A DNA stretch of 24,512 nucleotides from Ruminococcaceae bacterium UBA1772 (GTDB taxonomy: Bacteria > Bacillota > Clostridia > Oscillospirales > Acutalibacteraceae). A model generated the notes under the pieces. It was not told the DNA's origin. It made no database searches and was given only the letters and a program-made list of their open reading frames with translations. This document shows, piece by piece, positions 15,761-23,762 of this stretch. The stretch covers positions 1-24,512 of the forward strand of contig DCGS01000022.1 of NCBI GenBank assembly GCA_002314645.1, given 5' to 3'. The number at the start of each line of letters is the position of its first letter. The first letter of the stretch is position 1. A program made the position numbers and the translations under genes.

Positions 15761-16847
15761 CATATATGTAAATGCAGAACAGGATATAAAGAATATTACT
15801 ATTGTTTCAGGAATAGGAATTGACTATGACAAGGAAACTGATTCATATATATTAACTGTTGAAATTTTTGACGTGAATGAATCGCTCGGGGAAGCGTCCG
15901 CACAGGGAAATATGACAAAGGTTATGCAGTATAGGGGAAAGACTATTTCCTCTGCGGTTGAGAAGATGTCAATTGAATTGGGAAAGACAGTCGTATATTC
16001 ACAGAAGAAGGCAATTATTCTTGGAAAGAGCGTGTTCCAGAAGGGATTTATGAATGTTGTCGACTTCTTTGTTAGAGACTACAAAACACGTTCTGGTGTT
16101 CTTGTGGCCGTTGCAAAGGACGGTACAGCTGAGGAAATGATCCGTATTAAGGAAGGTGGTTCTGCTTTCCCTTCGGAGGAAATTGAAACACTTCTTGAGT
16201 CAGGAAAAAATAACGGCTACACCACAGAAATGGATATGGCGCAGCTTACAAATATGTACACGGATAAATGCACATCTGAGTATATTCCACTGCTCAGTAA
16301 AAAGACTGAAGGCAAGGATGAATACACCTGCCTTTCAGGCTTTGCAGTGGTGAATAATGAGAAGTATGTAGGGGATTTAGACCTTACTGAAGGCAGAAGC
16401 CTTCTCTTTGTTAATGACAAATTTGAAAGTGGAACCCTAAATATTGAAAATGAACAATTGGGACTTTTAACTTTCAAAATAGTGGAAAGCAAGACGGATG
16501 TAAAAACGTATATAAGAAATGGCAAGCCAGTTTTCTTTGTGAAAATTAGAGTGACTGGAGACCTTGTTGAACAGCAGGAAGCACCTGAAAAAAGATTTGA
16601 CAAGGACCACGTTGAAAAGGTTACAAAAACAGTTTCTGAATATATAAAAAAGGACATAGATAAAACAATTTTAAAGTGTTTGACAGAATACAGAAGTGAC
16701 GTCTTTGGCTTTGGAAGAAGAGTCTTTGTAATTTATCCAGACTACTTTAAAGCTCATGAAAAATATTTCCCAGGTAATATTGATGAAAATTCCGTAAAAG
16801 TGGATGTTGAATTTAATTTAAGAAGGATAGGACAGGGTAATAGTTAA
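15708..16847 (+). CDS. gerAC: Spore germinant receptor subunit C (GerAC family), no lipobox
   Basis: A 379-residue secreted protein of the Ger(x)C family. Hallmarks are IVSGIGIDYDKETDSYILTVEI, GKTISSAVEKMSIELGKTVVYSQKKAIILGK and VVDFFVRDYKTRSGVLVAVAKDGTAEEMI. The C-terminal domain ends KVDVEFNLRRIGQGNS. Homologues are usually lipoproteins starting with a lipobox and a CWDxRE motif. Here residues 1-23 form a signal peptide with hydrophobic core and a plausible signal peptidase I site after VNA, followed by EQDIKNI. There is no cysteine in the lipobox window, so it would be unlipidated or remain as an anchor. ATG follows GAGGAACAAAC inside gerAB. Normal length and intact domains argue against a pseudogene. 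Confidence 0.92.
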   Translation: MKKTISIILVFALLILSSIYVNAEQDIKNITIVSGIGIDYDKETDSYILTVEIFDVNESLGEASAQGNMTKVMQYRGKTISSAVEKMSIELGKTVVYSQKKAIILGKSVFQKGFMNVVDFFVRDYKTRSGVLVAVAKDGTAEEMIRIKEGGSAFPSEEIETLLESGKNNGYTTEMDMAQLTNMYTDKCTSEYIPLLSKKTEGKDEYTCLSGFAVVNNEKYVGDLDLTEGRSLLFVNDKFESGTLNIENEQLGLLTFKIVESKTDVKTYIRNGKPVFFVKIRVTGDLVEQQEAPEKRFDKDHVEKVTKTVSEYIKKDIDKTILKCLTEYRSDVFGFGRRVFVIYPDYFKAHEKYFPGNIDENSVKVDVEFNLRRIGQGNS

Positions 16848-16909
16848 GGCTGTTTTGCAAGTTATAAAAATAAAAATTGCATTTTTGTCAAAAAATATGC
16901 TGGAAATTA

Positions 16910-16938
16910 TTGCAAAATGACTAAATATGTATTATATT
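16910..16938 (+). promoter_or_regulatory. Sigma-A-type promoter for the aminotransferase
   Basis: TTGCAA (16910-16915) and TATATT (16933-16938) are separated by exactly 17 bases, with four and five of six consensus matches. The transcript would start near 16945, about 27 bases before the ATG, and includes AGGAG. The upstream ger operon thus seems transcriptionally separate. Confidence 0.55.
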
Positions 16939-16971
16939 TGTATCCGACATTTTTTTAGGAGTTAGATATTA

Positions 16972-18243
16972 ATGAAATATTCAGAAATGAGTAAGAGCGA
17001 ACTTCTTAAAGAGCAAGAGGAAGTTCGTCACCTTTATAATCAGTTTAAGTCACGCGGACTCAGCCTTGACATGTCTAGAGGAAAGCCTTCAGCAGGACAA
17101 ATTGACGAGGCTCTTGGTCTTCTTGACGTTGTAAACTCAAAGAGTGGCTACAAGTCAGAGGAAGGAATCAACTGTCTTAACTACGGTTGTCCTGACGGAC
17201 TTGCAGAATGCAAGAAGCTCTTTGGTGAAATTCTTGATGTACCAGCAGAGAAAATCTTTGTTGGTGGTAACTCAAGCCTTAATATGATGTTTGACTACAT
17301 TCTTCAGTGCTACACATTTGGTGCATCTGTTAAGAGTGAGCCTTGGTCAAAGCAGGGCAAAATTAAGTTCCTTTGCCCAGTTCCAGGCTATGACAGACAC
17401 TTCACAATTTGTGAATACATGGGAATTGAAATGATAAACGTACCAATGACTGCAACAGGTCCAGATATGGATGTTGTTGAAAGCCTTGTTAAAGACCCAA
17501 TGGTTAAGGGTATGTTCTGCGTTCCTAAGTATTCAAACCCAACAGGTGTTACATATTCAGATGAAACAGTAAGAAGACTTGCTAAGATGGAAGCTGCAGA
17601 TGACTTCCGTATTATTTGGGACAATGCATATGTAATTCATGATCTCTTTGGTAAAGAGGATAAGCTCATTGACATGCTCAAAGAGTGTGAAAAGGCTGGA
17701 AACCTAGACAGAGCAGTTGAATTTGCTTCAACTTCTAAGGTTTCATTCTCTAGTGCAGGTGTTGCAGTTCTTGCAGCAAATGCAGACAACCTTGCATACA
17801 TAAAGAGACGTTACTCATTCCAGACAATTGGTTATGACAAGATTAACCAGCTCCGTCATGTTCAGTATTTCAAAGACCTTGCTGGTGTTAAGCGCCATAT
17901 GGCTCTTCTTTCAGATATTATTTCTCCAAGATTTGAAGCAGTTTTATCTGCTCTTCAGAAGGAACTTGCTCCACTTGAAATTGCTGAATGGACTAAGCCA
18001 AATGGTGGTTACTTCATTAGCCTTGACGTAATGCCAGGTACAGCAAAGAGAGTATGGCAGCTCTGTAAAGAGGGTGGCGTAAAGCTTACAAACTGCGGTG
18101 CAACATTCCCATACGGCAAGGACCCTGAGGATAAGAACATTCGTATTGCTCCAACATTCCCAACAGTAGAGGAACTTGCAGATGCAACAGAGCTTCTTAT
18201 CATCTCTGTAAAGCTTGCTGCACTTGAACAGCTCTTAAAATAA
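16972..18243 (+). CDS. Class Ic aspartate aminotransferase (MocR-type aminotransferase family, PF12897)
   Basis: A 423-residue PLP enzyme of aminotransferase fold type I. The N-terminal LSLDMSRGKPS, the YSNPTG substrate/PLP motif (Asn189), the PLP-pyridine Asp217 with Tyr220 in IIWDNAY, and the Schiff-base Lys256 in STSKVSFSSAG are all present. The C-terminal carboxylate-binding Arg is in NIRIAPTFP. The sequence pattern and length match the PF12897 group, whose studied member in Mycobacterium (Rv3722c) is the main aspartate aminotransferase, despite older alanine-glyoxylate labels. It would interconvert aspartate/oxaloacetate with glutamate/2-oxoglutarate. It carries no DNA-binding domain, so it is not a regulator. 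It is monocistronic, with its own promoter and a strong terminator. Confidence 0.9.
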   Translation: MKYSEMSKSELLKEQEEVRHLYNQFKSRGLSLDMSRGKPSAGQIDEALGLLDVVNSKSGYKSEEGINCLNYGCPDGLAECKKLFGEILDVPAEKIFVGGNSSLNMMFDYILQCYTFGASVKSEPWSKQGKIKFLCPVPGYDRHFTICEYMGIEMINVPMTATGPDMDVVESLVKDPMVKGMFCVPKYSNPTGVTYSDETVRRLAKMEAADDFRIIWDNAYVIHDLFGKEDKLIDMLKECEKAGNLDRAVEFASTSKVSFSSAGVAVLAANADNLAYIKRRYSFQTIGYDKINQLRHVQYFKDLAGVKRHMALLSDIISPRFEAVLSALQKELAPLEIAEWTKPNGGYFISLDVMPGTAKRVWQLCKEGGVKLTNCGATFPYGKDPEDKNIRIAPTFPTVEELADATELLIISVKLAALEQLLK

Positions 18244-18271
18244 AATTTCTGAATAATTAATTTTTTATAAC

Positions 18272-18316
18272 AATGTCGGTAATGAGGTTTTATCTTATTG
18301 CCGACATTATTTTTTT
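18272..18316 (+). terminator. Intrinsic terminator after the aminotransferase
   Basis: AATGTCGGTAAT (18272-18283) pairs with ATTGCCGACATT (18297-18308), with one G-U pair and a 13-base loop, followed by ATTTTTTT. The T-run merges with the -35 of the next promoter. Confidence 0.88.
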
Positions 18317-18344
18317 GTGATAATATTGTGTCGTTATTTATATT
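18315..18344 (+). promoter_or_regulatory. Possible promoter for the zinc-ribbon/GH25 gene array
   Basis: TTGTGA (18315-18320) and TATATT (18339-18344) with an 18-base spacer match four and five of six positions. It would start transcription near 18351, upstream of the chosen ATG at 18382. It overlaps the end of the preceding terminator. Confidence 0.4.
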
Positions 18345-18381
18345 AATAAAATAATAAATGTCACAAAGTGAGGGTTTTGTT

Positions 18382-19362
18382 ATGAAATGCACATATTGTG
18401 GAAAAGATATAAATGAGAATGACAAGTACTGCCAGTTCTGTGGTGCTCCAGTTAAGAAGGTTGCAGCAGAGGAGCCAGAAAAGGCTACAAACCCAGACAC
18501 AGGCAGAGTAGGTCAGCCAGTAGAGAAGAAACCTGCTAACGCAAAGAAAATTATTCTTATAGTTGTTGGCGTTGTTGTAGGTCTTCATCTTCTTGTTTGG
18601 CTTGGAATTTTTGCATTTTTTGCAACGCTTGGTGTTACACCAAGCAACTTCAATGAGAAGCTTGGAGAACTTGATCAATATATTGAAGAGTTCAATGATA
18701 TTATGGACGAAAACTATAATGATGAAGATTTCGACTTTGACTTTGACGATGAAGACTTCGACTTCTTTAATGAAACTCCAAGCACAACAAAGCCATCTAA
18801 AAATGAAGAAACAAGCTCTTCATTCAAGAGTGGTGTAGTTGACCAGAAGAAGAATTCATACACCTGCAAAATGGCAGACATTAAGTTCACTCTTCCAGAA
18901 GAATTTAAAATCTACAATGAGAAGGAAATAGATGAGCTCTATGAAAAGACAAATGTGTCTGACAGCATGAGAAAAAAGAATGCACTTGTGTATGATTTCT
19001 ATGCTAAAAATGCACTTGGTACAAAGATTGTTTACGTAGATTTCGTAAATAAGGAATACTATTCTGAGTACAAAGACATTAAGGGATATATAAAGCACAT
19101 AAAAGAAACATATACTGATTATGAGCAGAGTGGTTACAAGCTTGAAATGGCTGATGACTCAAGATTCTATCCATATGGAAAAGACGCAAAGGACAAGATG
19201 TCTTTCTATCAGATTGCTTCAAGAGTTACAGACAAGAACGGAAGCGTAAGCTACGACTACAGCTTAATTTCTGAGTGTGATGACTACTACATCCTCATTA
19301 CCATGGTTTCAACAGATCTTTATGACATTGGAAACATTATGGACGGTATAAGCGGTAAATAA
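18382..19362 (+). CDS. Zinc-ribbon single-pass membrane protein, extracytoplasmic domain of unknown function (array gene 1)
   Basis: 326 residues. The N-terminus is a zinc ribbon (C3-x2-C6 and C17-x2-C20, zinc_ribbon_2/DZR type), followed by a Glu/Pro/Lys linker, a TM helix (about 56-82), and a helical, then very acidic segment (about 112-131, DFDFDFDDEDFDFF-like). A Ser/Thr linker and a C-terminal alpha/beta domain (about 158-326) follow. That domain starts SYTCKMADIKFTLPEEFKIY and ends YYILITMVSTDLYDIGNIMDGI, a pattern shared with the next two genes and reminiscent of Mog1/PsbP/DUF1795 folds. The ATG at 18358 lacks a Shine-Dalgarno. ATG 18382 follows GTGAGGG and starts directly at the ribbon, so I chose it. 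The zinc ribbon faces the cytoplasm if the TM is oriented as a signal anchor. Function unknown. Confidence 0.8.
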   Translation: MKCTYCGKDINENDKYCQFCGAPVKKVAAEEPEKATNPDTGRVGQPVEKKPANAKKIILIVVGVVVGLHLLVWLGIFAFFATLGVTPSNFNEKLGELDQYIEEFNDIMDENYNDEDFDFDFDDEDFDFFNETPSTTKPSKNEETSSSFKSGVVDQKKNSYTCKMADIKFTLPEEFKIYNEKEIDELYEKTNVSDSMRKKNALVYDFYAKNALGTKIVYVDFVNKEYYSEYKDIKGYIKHIKETYTDYEQSGYKLEMADDSRFYPYGKDAKDKMSFYQIASRVTDKNGSVSYDYSLISECDDYYILITMVSTDLYDIGNIMDGISGK

Positions 19363-19381
19363 TTTTTGGGAGACAAAAAAC

Positions 19382-20155
19382 ATGCGACTAGATTTAAACG
19401 ACCAGCTTCAGAAGGGTCAAGATTTAATAGGTGACGACGGCAGAAAAAAGAAGAAACTTGTAATTGGACTTGCCATTGCTTTTGGTGTTTCACTCATTCT
19501 TCTTATAATTTTTGCAACGGCATTCTTTGTAAAAACAATGGACAGATTCCTAGATCCAAATGCTACTCCATCAAGAGACCACACAGGTTCCTACACCTAT
19601 TCGGGTAATGAAGATGAACTTGCACAAATTGCCTGGGGTACAAGGGGCGAGGGAACATCTTCACCATATTTTTCACAAGATAACTCAAATTCTAACTTCG
19701 TGTACGGTACTGTTTCTGGCGCCTCTTACTACAGCACATTCTCTGGTGTTAAATTCAATGCTCCAGCAGACTGGAACCTTTCAGGCTATGTAGAGGGAAA
19801 CTTCAGTAACATACTTGCACCAACAGACCTCAAGGCTTCTAATGGAGACATGAGTGCATCTGTCTCCATTAACTACAAGTCAATGACTAACCACCTTTAT
19901 TCTTCTGCTTCAGAAGCTCTTAAGAACTATGTTTCTCAGGCAGAGACTGGAAATAGTCAAATGATTAATGACAGTGCTTCTGCATCGTTCGGTGGAAACA
20001 AGTTTAATGGTGTTATATACAAGAAAACATTAGATGCAAACTACACCTACTATATTGAAGTGCTTGTTGCTGAGGTAAACGGCTACGTACTTGAAATATA
20101 TGTAGAGGCAGGTTCTGCTGACCAGTTGGCATCTGTAATGGCTATGTTCTCATAA
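19382..20155 (+). CDS. Single-pass membrane protein with extracytoplasmic domain of unknown function (array gene 2)
   Basis: 257 residues. A short cytoplasmic head (KKKK at 22-25) precedes a TM helix (26-50), then a Ser/Gly/Asn-rich linker and a C-terminal domain (about 115-257). The domain pattern is YSTFSGVKFNAPADWNLSGY, then SASVSINYKSM, then KFNGVIYKKTLDANYTYYIE and VNGYVLEIYVEAGS. A beta-strand, AP-x-DW, a helix before the middle and a final GYVLEI strand pair resemble the Mog1/PsbP-like DUF1795 family. This gene has no zinc ribbon, unlike its neighbours. GGGAG lies about 10 bases before the ATG. It begins 19 bases after gene 1 and is followed by gene 3 after 11 bases, so all are one operon. 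Confidence 0.78.
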   Translation: MRLDLNDQLQKGQDLIGDDGRKKKKLVIGLAIAFGVSLILLIIFATAFFVKTMDRFLDPNATPSRDHTGSYTYSGNEDELAQIAWGTRGEGTSSPYFSQDNSNSNFVYGTVSGASYYSTFSGVKFNAPADWNLSGYVEGNFSNILAPTDLKASNGDMSASVSINYKSMTNHLYSSASEALKNYVSQAETGNSQMINDSASASFGGNKFNGVIYKKTLDANYTYYIEVLVAEVNGYVLEIYVEAGSADQLASVMAMFS

Positions 20156-20166
20156 GAGGTGAGTGT

Positions 20167-21192
20167 ATGAAGGTTTGTAACTACTGTGGTACAGGAATGG
20201 ACAACCAGGTTGTAAAATGTCCTTTCTGCGGCCAGGATACAACTCTTAAAGGTGCAATTAAATATGAGGATTCAAGACCTTTTGACGGCAGCTTAGACGT
20301 TGTTAGATCAAGGGATGGAAAGACTAACGCAGAGAAAAGATTCGAGGAAATGAATCGCGATTCATTCTCTTCTAACCTCCTTGAAAAAATAAACAACATG
20401 CTAGATGAAAGCAAAAAGAAAAGCGAGGAATCTAGGTATTCTTCTCATCTTAACGTGGACAAGAACCACGTGGAAAAGAGTCCAATAGTTGAAGACGACA
20501 TTAAAGCTGCAAAAGCAAAACCAAAGGTTAAAGTTGCAAAACCAGTTGTTACTATAAACACTAACAAAAAAGCATCAACGGCAAAGCCTGTAACACCAAA
20601 GGTTAGCGCACTTATATTCCTTGGTATTTTCATCTTCTTTATGGCACTTGGAGTAATCATGGAATTTGATGACTACTTAAATGACGACTCAGACTTCATA
20701 GGCACTGAATACTTTGAATTCGGTGAATATGATGAAGACCGTCAAGTATACACGAATGACTACATGGGCATAACATATGAAGTTCAAAAGGAATTTGATA
20801 AAACATTTTTCTATGATGACTGTCGTCTTGGCTATGTAGATGAATTCGAAACAAGCAACGACGACTACACAGCAAGTCTTTCAATTAAGTACATAAACAA
20901 AGACTACTATGGCTACTATAATGCAAACACAATGTATGACTATGAAAAAGAATACGAGAAAGACACAGCAGAGGAATACAAGTTCGTAAAAGACGTTGAA
21001 ACTGAAATCCAAGGTAATGCTTACATTGGCTTCATCTACAAAGATAAATGGGAAAGCTCATTCGGCGATTCAGGAGTAAGATATCATCTTTACCTTGTTT
21101 CTGACTACAACGAATACTATTTCACAGTCATAGAACTTGAAACTTGTGACTCTCCAGATGATTTTGAAGTAATGCTTAAAGGATTTAACTAA
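20167..21192 (+). CDS. Zinc-ribbon single-pass membrane protein, extracytoplasmic domain of unknown function (array gene 3)
   Basis: 341 residues. The zinc ribbon has C4-x2-C7 and C18-x2-C21. A long charged linker (about 30-140, including a Lys/Ala/Pro-rich stretch ending STAKPVTPK) precedes a TM helix (145-166). An acidic juxtamembrane segment (EFDDYLNDDSDF) follows, then an alpha/beta domain (about 190-341). The domain begins VYTNDYMGITYEVQKEFDKT and ends EYYFTVIELETCDSPDDFEVML, matching the order of elements in genes 1 and 2 with low identity. Two cysteines (in YDDCRLGY and LETCDS) could form a disulfide outside the membrane. GAGGTG provides the ribosome binding site. The stop codon TAA shares its last A with the ATG of the GH25 gene. 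Confidence 0.8.
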   Translation: MKVCNYCGTGMDNQVVKCPFCGQDTTLKGAIKYEDSRPFDGSLDVVRSRDGKTNAEKRFEEMNRDSFSSNLLEKINNMLDESKKKSEESRYSSHLNVDKNHVEKSPIVEDDIKAAKAKPKVKVAKPVVTINTNKKASTAKPVTPKVSALIFLGIFIFFMALGVIMEFDDYLNDDSDFIGTEYFEFGEYDEDRQVYTNDYMGITYEVQKEFDKTFFYDDCRLGYVDEFETSNDDYTASLSIKYINKDYYGYYNANTMYDYEKEYEKDTAEEYKFVKDVETEIQGNAYIGFIYKDKWESSFGDSGVRYHLYLVSDYNEYYFTVIELETCDSPDDFEVMLKGFN

Positions 21193-22316
21193 TGAAGGCG
21201 AAGGATTTAAAAAAATTAATTGTAGTTCCTATTGTTTTGGTTTGTGGAATTTTAGTATATCTTGCATTCTTTAGAGACTATTCCGCATATTCGGGTGGAC
21301 TGCTTCTTCTTGGTGCACAGGAAAATGCGGTCCTGGAAACTGAAACACAGGAATTCATTCAGCAGTTCATAAGTATACATAATGAGGAGGAGCCGGACAC
21401 AAGGGCTCCGCTCATTCTTTCAGGTTCTTCATTTACTGTTGAAGAGGGAGCAGAGAAGGTTCCAGGACCGCTTCTCTGTATGGACGACGTGGACAAGCAG
21501 GTTGCTTGTAAGGTCGTTGGTACATATGATTTAAACAAGGTTGGTAAGTATAGCCTAGAGCGTGTGGCCACAGATGCTGCGGGTAATACTACTCGTTTTC
21601 CGTTCACCTTGAATGTAATTGAAAAGGTGAAGAAAACGGAGGGAGAGAAGGATAATACCACAAGCAGTCAGGGGCCAACACTTCCAATTGCGGATGCAAT
21701 TGCAACGTATAAGACGGGCGACAACAAAATTGGCATAGACGTTTCAAAGTGGCAGGGTGATATTGACTGGCAAAAGGTTAAGGACGCAGGCGTTGAGTTT
21801 GTCATGATAAGACTTGGTGCACAGGATGGCTTTGGTGGTAAACCAAAGACAGATTCCAAGTTTGTTCAAAACTTCAAAGGTGCCAAGGAGGCTGGCCTTC
21901 TTGTTGGAGCCTATTTCTACAGCTACTCAACAAGTCTGGAGGAGTCAATTGAACAGGCCGTATATGTAACGGAGGTCCTTGTTTCAAATGACTTTCAACC
22001 AGACCTTCCAATTGCATACGACTGGGAGAGCTTTAGCTACCTTGGAAGTAAGAATATAAGTCTTAACGAGTTTAACGACAACGGTAAAATCTTTATAGAC
22101 ATTATGCGTCAGGTGGGCTTTGACGGCTACCTTTATACAAGTAAGTACTACCTTGAAAAGCAGGTGTGGTATTTAGGCCCAGAATACCCTGTATGGCTTG
22201 CACATTACACCAAGCAAACAGACTACGCTGGTGACTATGTAATGTGGCAGTGTAGCTGCACAGGTAAGGTTCCTGGCATAGACGGATATGTAGATATAAA
22301 CGTCATGTATAAATGA
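21192..22316 (+). CDS. Membrane-anchored GH25 muramidase with Ig-like domain (array gene 4)
   Basis: 374 residues. An N-terminal signal anchor (8-26) precedes a linker, a bacterial Ig-like/DUF5011-type domain (about 72-143, closing with VATDAAGNTTRFPFTLNV) and a Ser/Thr linker. The GH25 lysozyme catalytic domain spans about 178-374. GH25 enzymes cleave the MurNAc-GlcNAc bond. Expected active-site acids are visible: Asp183 in KIGIDVSKWQG, and Asp277 and Glu279 in PIAYDWESF. WLAHYTKQTDYAGDYVMWQ and GKVPGIDGYVDINVMY complete the fold. It overlaps the preceding stop by one base, so it is translationally coupled to the zinc-ribbon gene. Anchoring suggests remodelling of the cell's own wall rather than a secreted bacteriolysin. 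It is last in the array and followed by a terminator. Confidence 0.92.
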   Translation: MKAKDLKKLIVVPIVLVCGILVYLAFFRDYSAYSGGLLLLGAQENAVLETETQEFIQQFISIHNEEEPDTRAPLILSGSSFTVEEGAEKVPGPLLCMDDVDKQVACKVVGTYDLNKVGKYSLERVATDAAGNTTRFPFTLNVIEKVKKTEGEKDNTTSSQGPTLPIADAIATYKTGDNKIGIDVSKWQGDIDWQKVKDAGVEFVMIRLGAQDGFGGKPKTDSKFVQNFKGAKEAGLLVGAYFYSYSTSLEESIEQAVYVTEVLVSNDFQPDLPIAYDWESFSYLGSKNISLNEFNDNGKIFIDIMRQVGFDGYLYTSKYYLEKQVWYLGPEYPVWLAHYTKQTDYAGDYVMWQCSCTGKVPGIDGYVDINVMYK

Positions 22317-22344
22317 AAATAAACGACATAAAAATAAACAAAAT

Positions 22345-22374
22345 AAAAGGACTTCGGAATACCGAAGTCCTTTT
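22345..22374. terminator. Bidirectional intrinsic terminator between convergent operons
   Basis: AAAAGGACTTCGG (22345-22357) pairs perfectly with CCGAAGTCCTTTT (22362-22374) around an AATA loop. T-tracts are available on both strands. It ends the GH25 operon on the plus strand and lies three bases past the stop codon of the convergent zinc-ribbon/DUF4870 gene. Confidence 0.92.
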
Positions 22375-22376
22375 TC

Positions 22377-22862
22377 TTATTTAAGTAAGTTTATTTTTCC
22401 TATGAAAGGAACCTGCTTTGCTTTACCCTGTGCAGCGTTGCCAATTCCTAAAATCCAGAGGAGGAATATTCCGACGCTCACAATTAGGAATATACCAAGA
22501 ATGAATATTCCAAATGCAGTACCTTTTATAAAGGCAATAGAAGTGAAAACTGAAGCAATGATTCCATATACTAATGAAAGAATAATAAGGTCGAGTGCTT
22601 GGTTTGCATGGAACCTTGCAAACTTTGAATCTGGTCTTGCAATAACAGGAATTAAAATGAGTATTCCAAAGTAGGCAATTATTGCAAAGAAGATGTTTTC
22701 TTTAATGTCGTCTTTGTCGTATTCTTCAGTTTCATCTGGAGCGTTCTTTATGGCATCCACAGCCTTGTCAAAAGGTGTGTCTGGCATGTCTTTTTTGTTA
22801 AGGCAATTCTCACAAACGCCGTCTTCGTTAAGCACGCTTCCGCATTTAGTACAAAAAGCCAT
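22377..22862 (-). CDS. Zinc-ribbon protein with DUF4870/Tic20-like membrane domain
   Basis: 161 residues. A zinc ribbon (C4-x2-C7, C17-x2-C20) opens the protein, followed by a charged linker (about 23-55). A three- or four-helix membrane domain contains FFAIIAYFGILILIPVIAR, then SKFARFHANQALDLIILSL and a Gly-rich last helix. The ARFHANQAL motif between helices is characteristic of DUF4870/Tic20-like proteins. It ends QVPFIGKINLLK. The function of this family is unknown. Its ATG overlaps the TAA of the upstream gene by one base (TAATG), so translation is coupled. It shares the zinc-ribbon-plus-membrane plan with the two convergent array proteins across the terminator. Confidence 0.85.
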   Translation of the reverse strand: MAFCTKCGSVLNEDGVCENCLNKKDMPDTPFDKAVDAIKNAPDETEEYDKDDIKENIFFAIIAYFGILILIPVIARPDSKFARFHANQALDLIILSLVYGIIASVFTSIAFIKGTAFGIFILGIFLIVSVGIFLLWILGIGNAAQGKAKQVPFIGKINLLK

Positions 22863-23761
22863 TACTTAGCACCTCCAATGACAATAACCTGGTCATTCAT
22901 TTGAATGCTTGGAACTGTCTGCATTTTTCCTGTTGTAGGTTCAAAGGCAATAATGCATGAAGTCTTTTCGTTGTCTATAACAATGTAGCAAAGAGTTGCT
23001 TCCTTTGGATCTACATTGTATTTAGTTAAGATGTCTGAAAGAGCAGGGGTGGTTTCAACCTTTGCAGTTGTTTCTTCAGTTCCCTCAGGAGCAGTAGTTA
23101 CTTCCTTTGGAGCATATGCGTCGTTGTAGAGCTTCATGAATGCTTCGTAAGAAGTAATTTCTTCTGGGTTTACAATGATTCTTGTTGGAATTGGTTCTGG
23201 CTCTTTTTCAGGCTCTGGTTCTTCCTTGCTTACAAGGGAAGCAGGAATGTTAAGGAGCTTTGGAAGGTCATTGAATGAATTGACCTCAAAATATGTAAGA
23301 AGACCGTGAGTCTTTGCGTCTGCATACTTTAGAATTCTTGTCTGCTGTGTGTTTACATAAATGTATGAACCGCCAGCAATTGCAAGTGTAAGGAGCACTT
23401 CAACAAGGAAGAAGATGATTGCGGCTCTTGAGAAGTGAACCTTGTTTCTGTTTCTTGCAGCACCGAGTGCCCAAAGAATTACAAGAACAATGTTGAGTCC
23501 AGGAATTAAAAGGAGTAGGAAAGAGGCAAGGAAACTTCCTGTTGTCATAACACTATCATAGAGCTTTTTATTCTTTTTAGATTCAACCTTTGGCTCTGGC
23601 TTTGGTTCTGGTTTCTTGTCTGGAATTGGTTCTGGTTCAACAACAGCTAAAGCTTCTTCTTTAATTTCTTCTTTAACTTCTTTGACTTCTTCCTTAACTT
23701 CCTCAGTTTCTTTTACTTCTTCAACCTTTGTGGTTTTTTTCTGATCCTTTTTTTCAGCCAT
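22862..23761 (-). CDS. Charged two-TM membrane protein of unknown function
   Basis: A 299-residue protein I do not recognise. Residues 1-36 are a Lys/Glu heptad-like tract (VKEEVKEVKEEIKEE), and 42-60 a Pro/Glu/Lys segment (EPEPIPDKKPEPKPEPK). TM1 spans about 75-100 (SFLASFLLLLIPGLNIVLVI) and TM2 about 112-134. The outside part (135-299) has another PEP tract, a Thr/Glu-rich linker, and a final beta-rich segment ending QMNDQVIVIGGAK. The frame is open 12 codons upstream to 23797, but ATG 23761 follows GGAGGAAAATAAA at good spacing and the extension overlaps the previous gene. Lys/Glu and Pro tracts suggest protein-protein contacts. It is coupled to both neighbours. Confidence 0.75.
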   Translation of the reverse strand: MAEKKDQKKTTKVEEVKETEEVKEEVKEVKEEIKEEALAVVEPEPIPDKKPEPKPEPKVESKKNKKLYDSVMTTGSFLASFLLLLIPGLNIVLVILWALGAARNRNKVHFSRAAIIFFLVEVLLTLAIAGGSYIYVNTQQTRILKYADAKTHGLLTYFEVNSFNDLPKLLNIPASLVSKEEPEPEKEPEPIPTRIIVNPEEITSYEAFMKLYNDAYAPKEVTTAPEGTEETTAKVETTPALSDILTKYNVDPKEATLCYIVIDNEKTSCIIAFEPTTGKMQTVPSIQMNDQVIVIGGAK

Positions 23762-23762
23762 T

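Noticed and set aside
16850..16895. Possible terminator after gerAC (TGCAA ... TTGCA TTTTT)
   Set aside because: The stem is only five AT-rich pairs with a 16-base loop. It is not convincing.
16972..18243. MocR-type transcriptional regulator
   Set aside because: The family name suggests it, but there is no N-terminal winged-helix domain. The protein is a plain aminotransferase of normal length.
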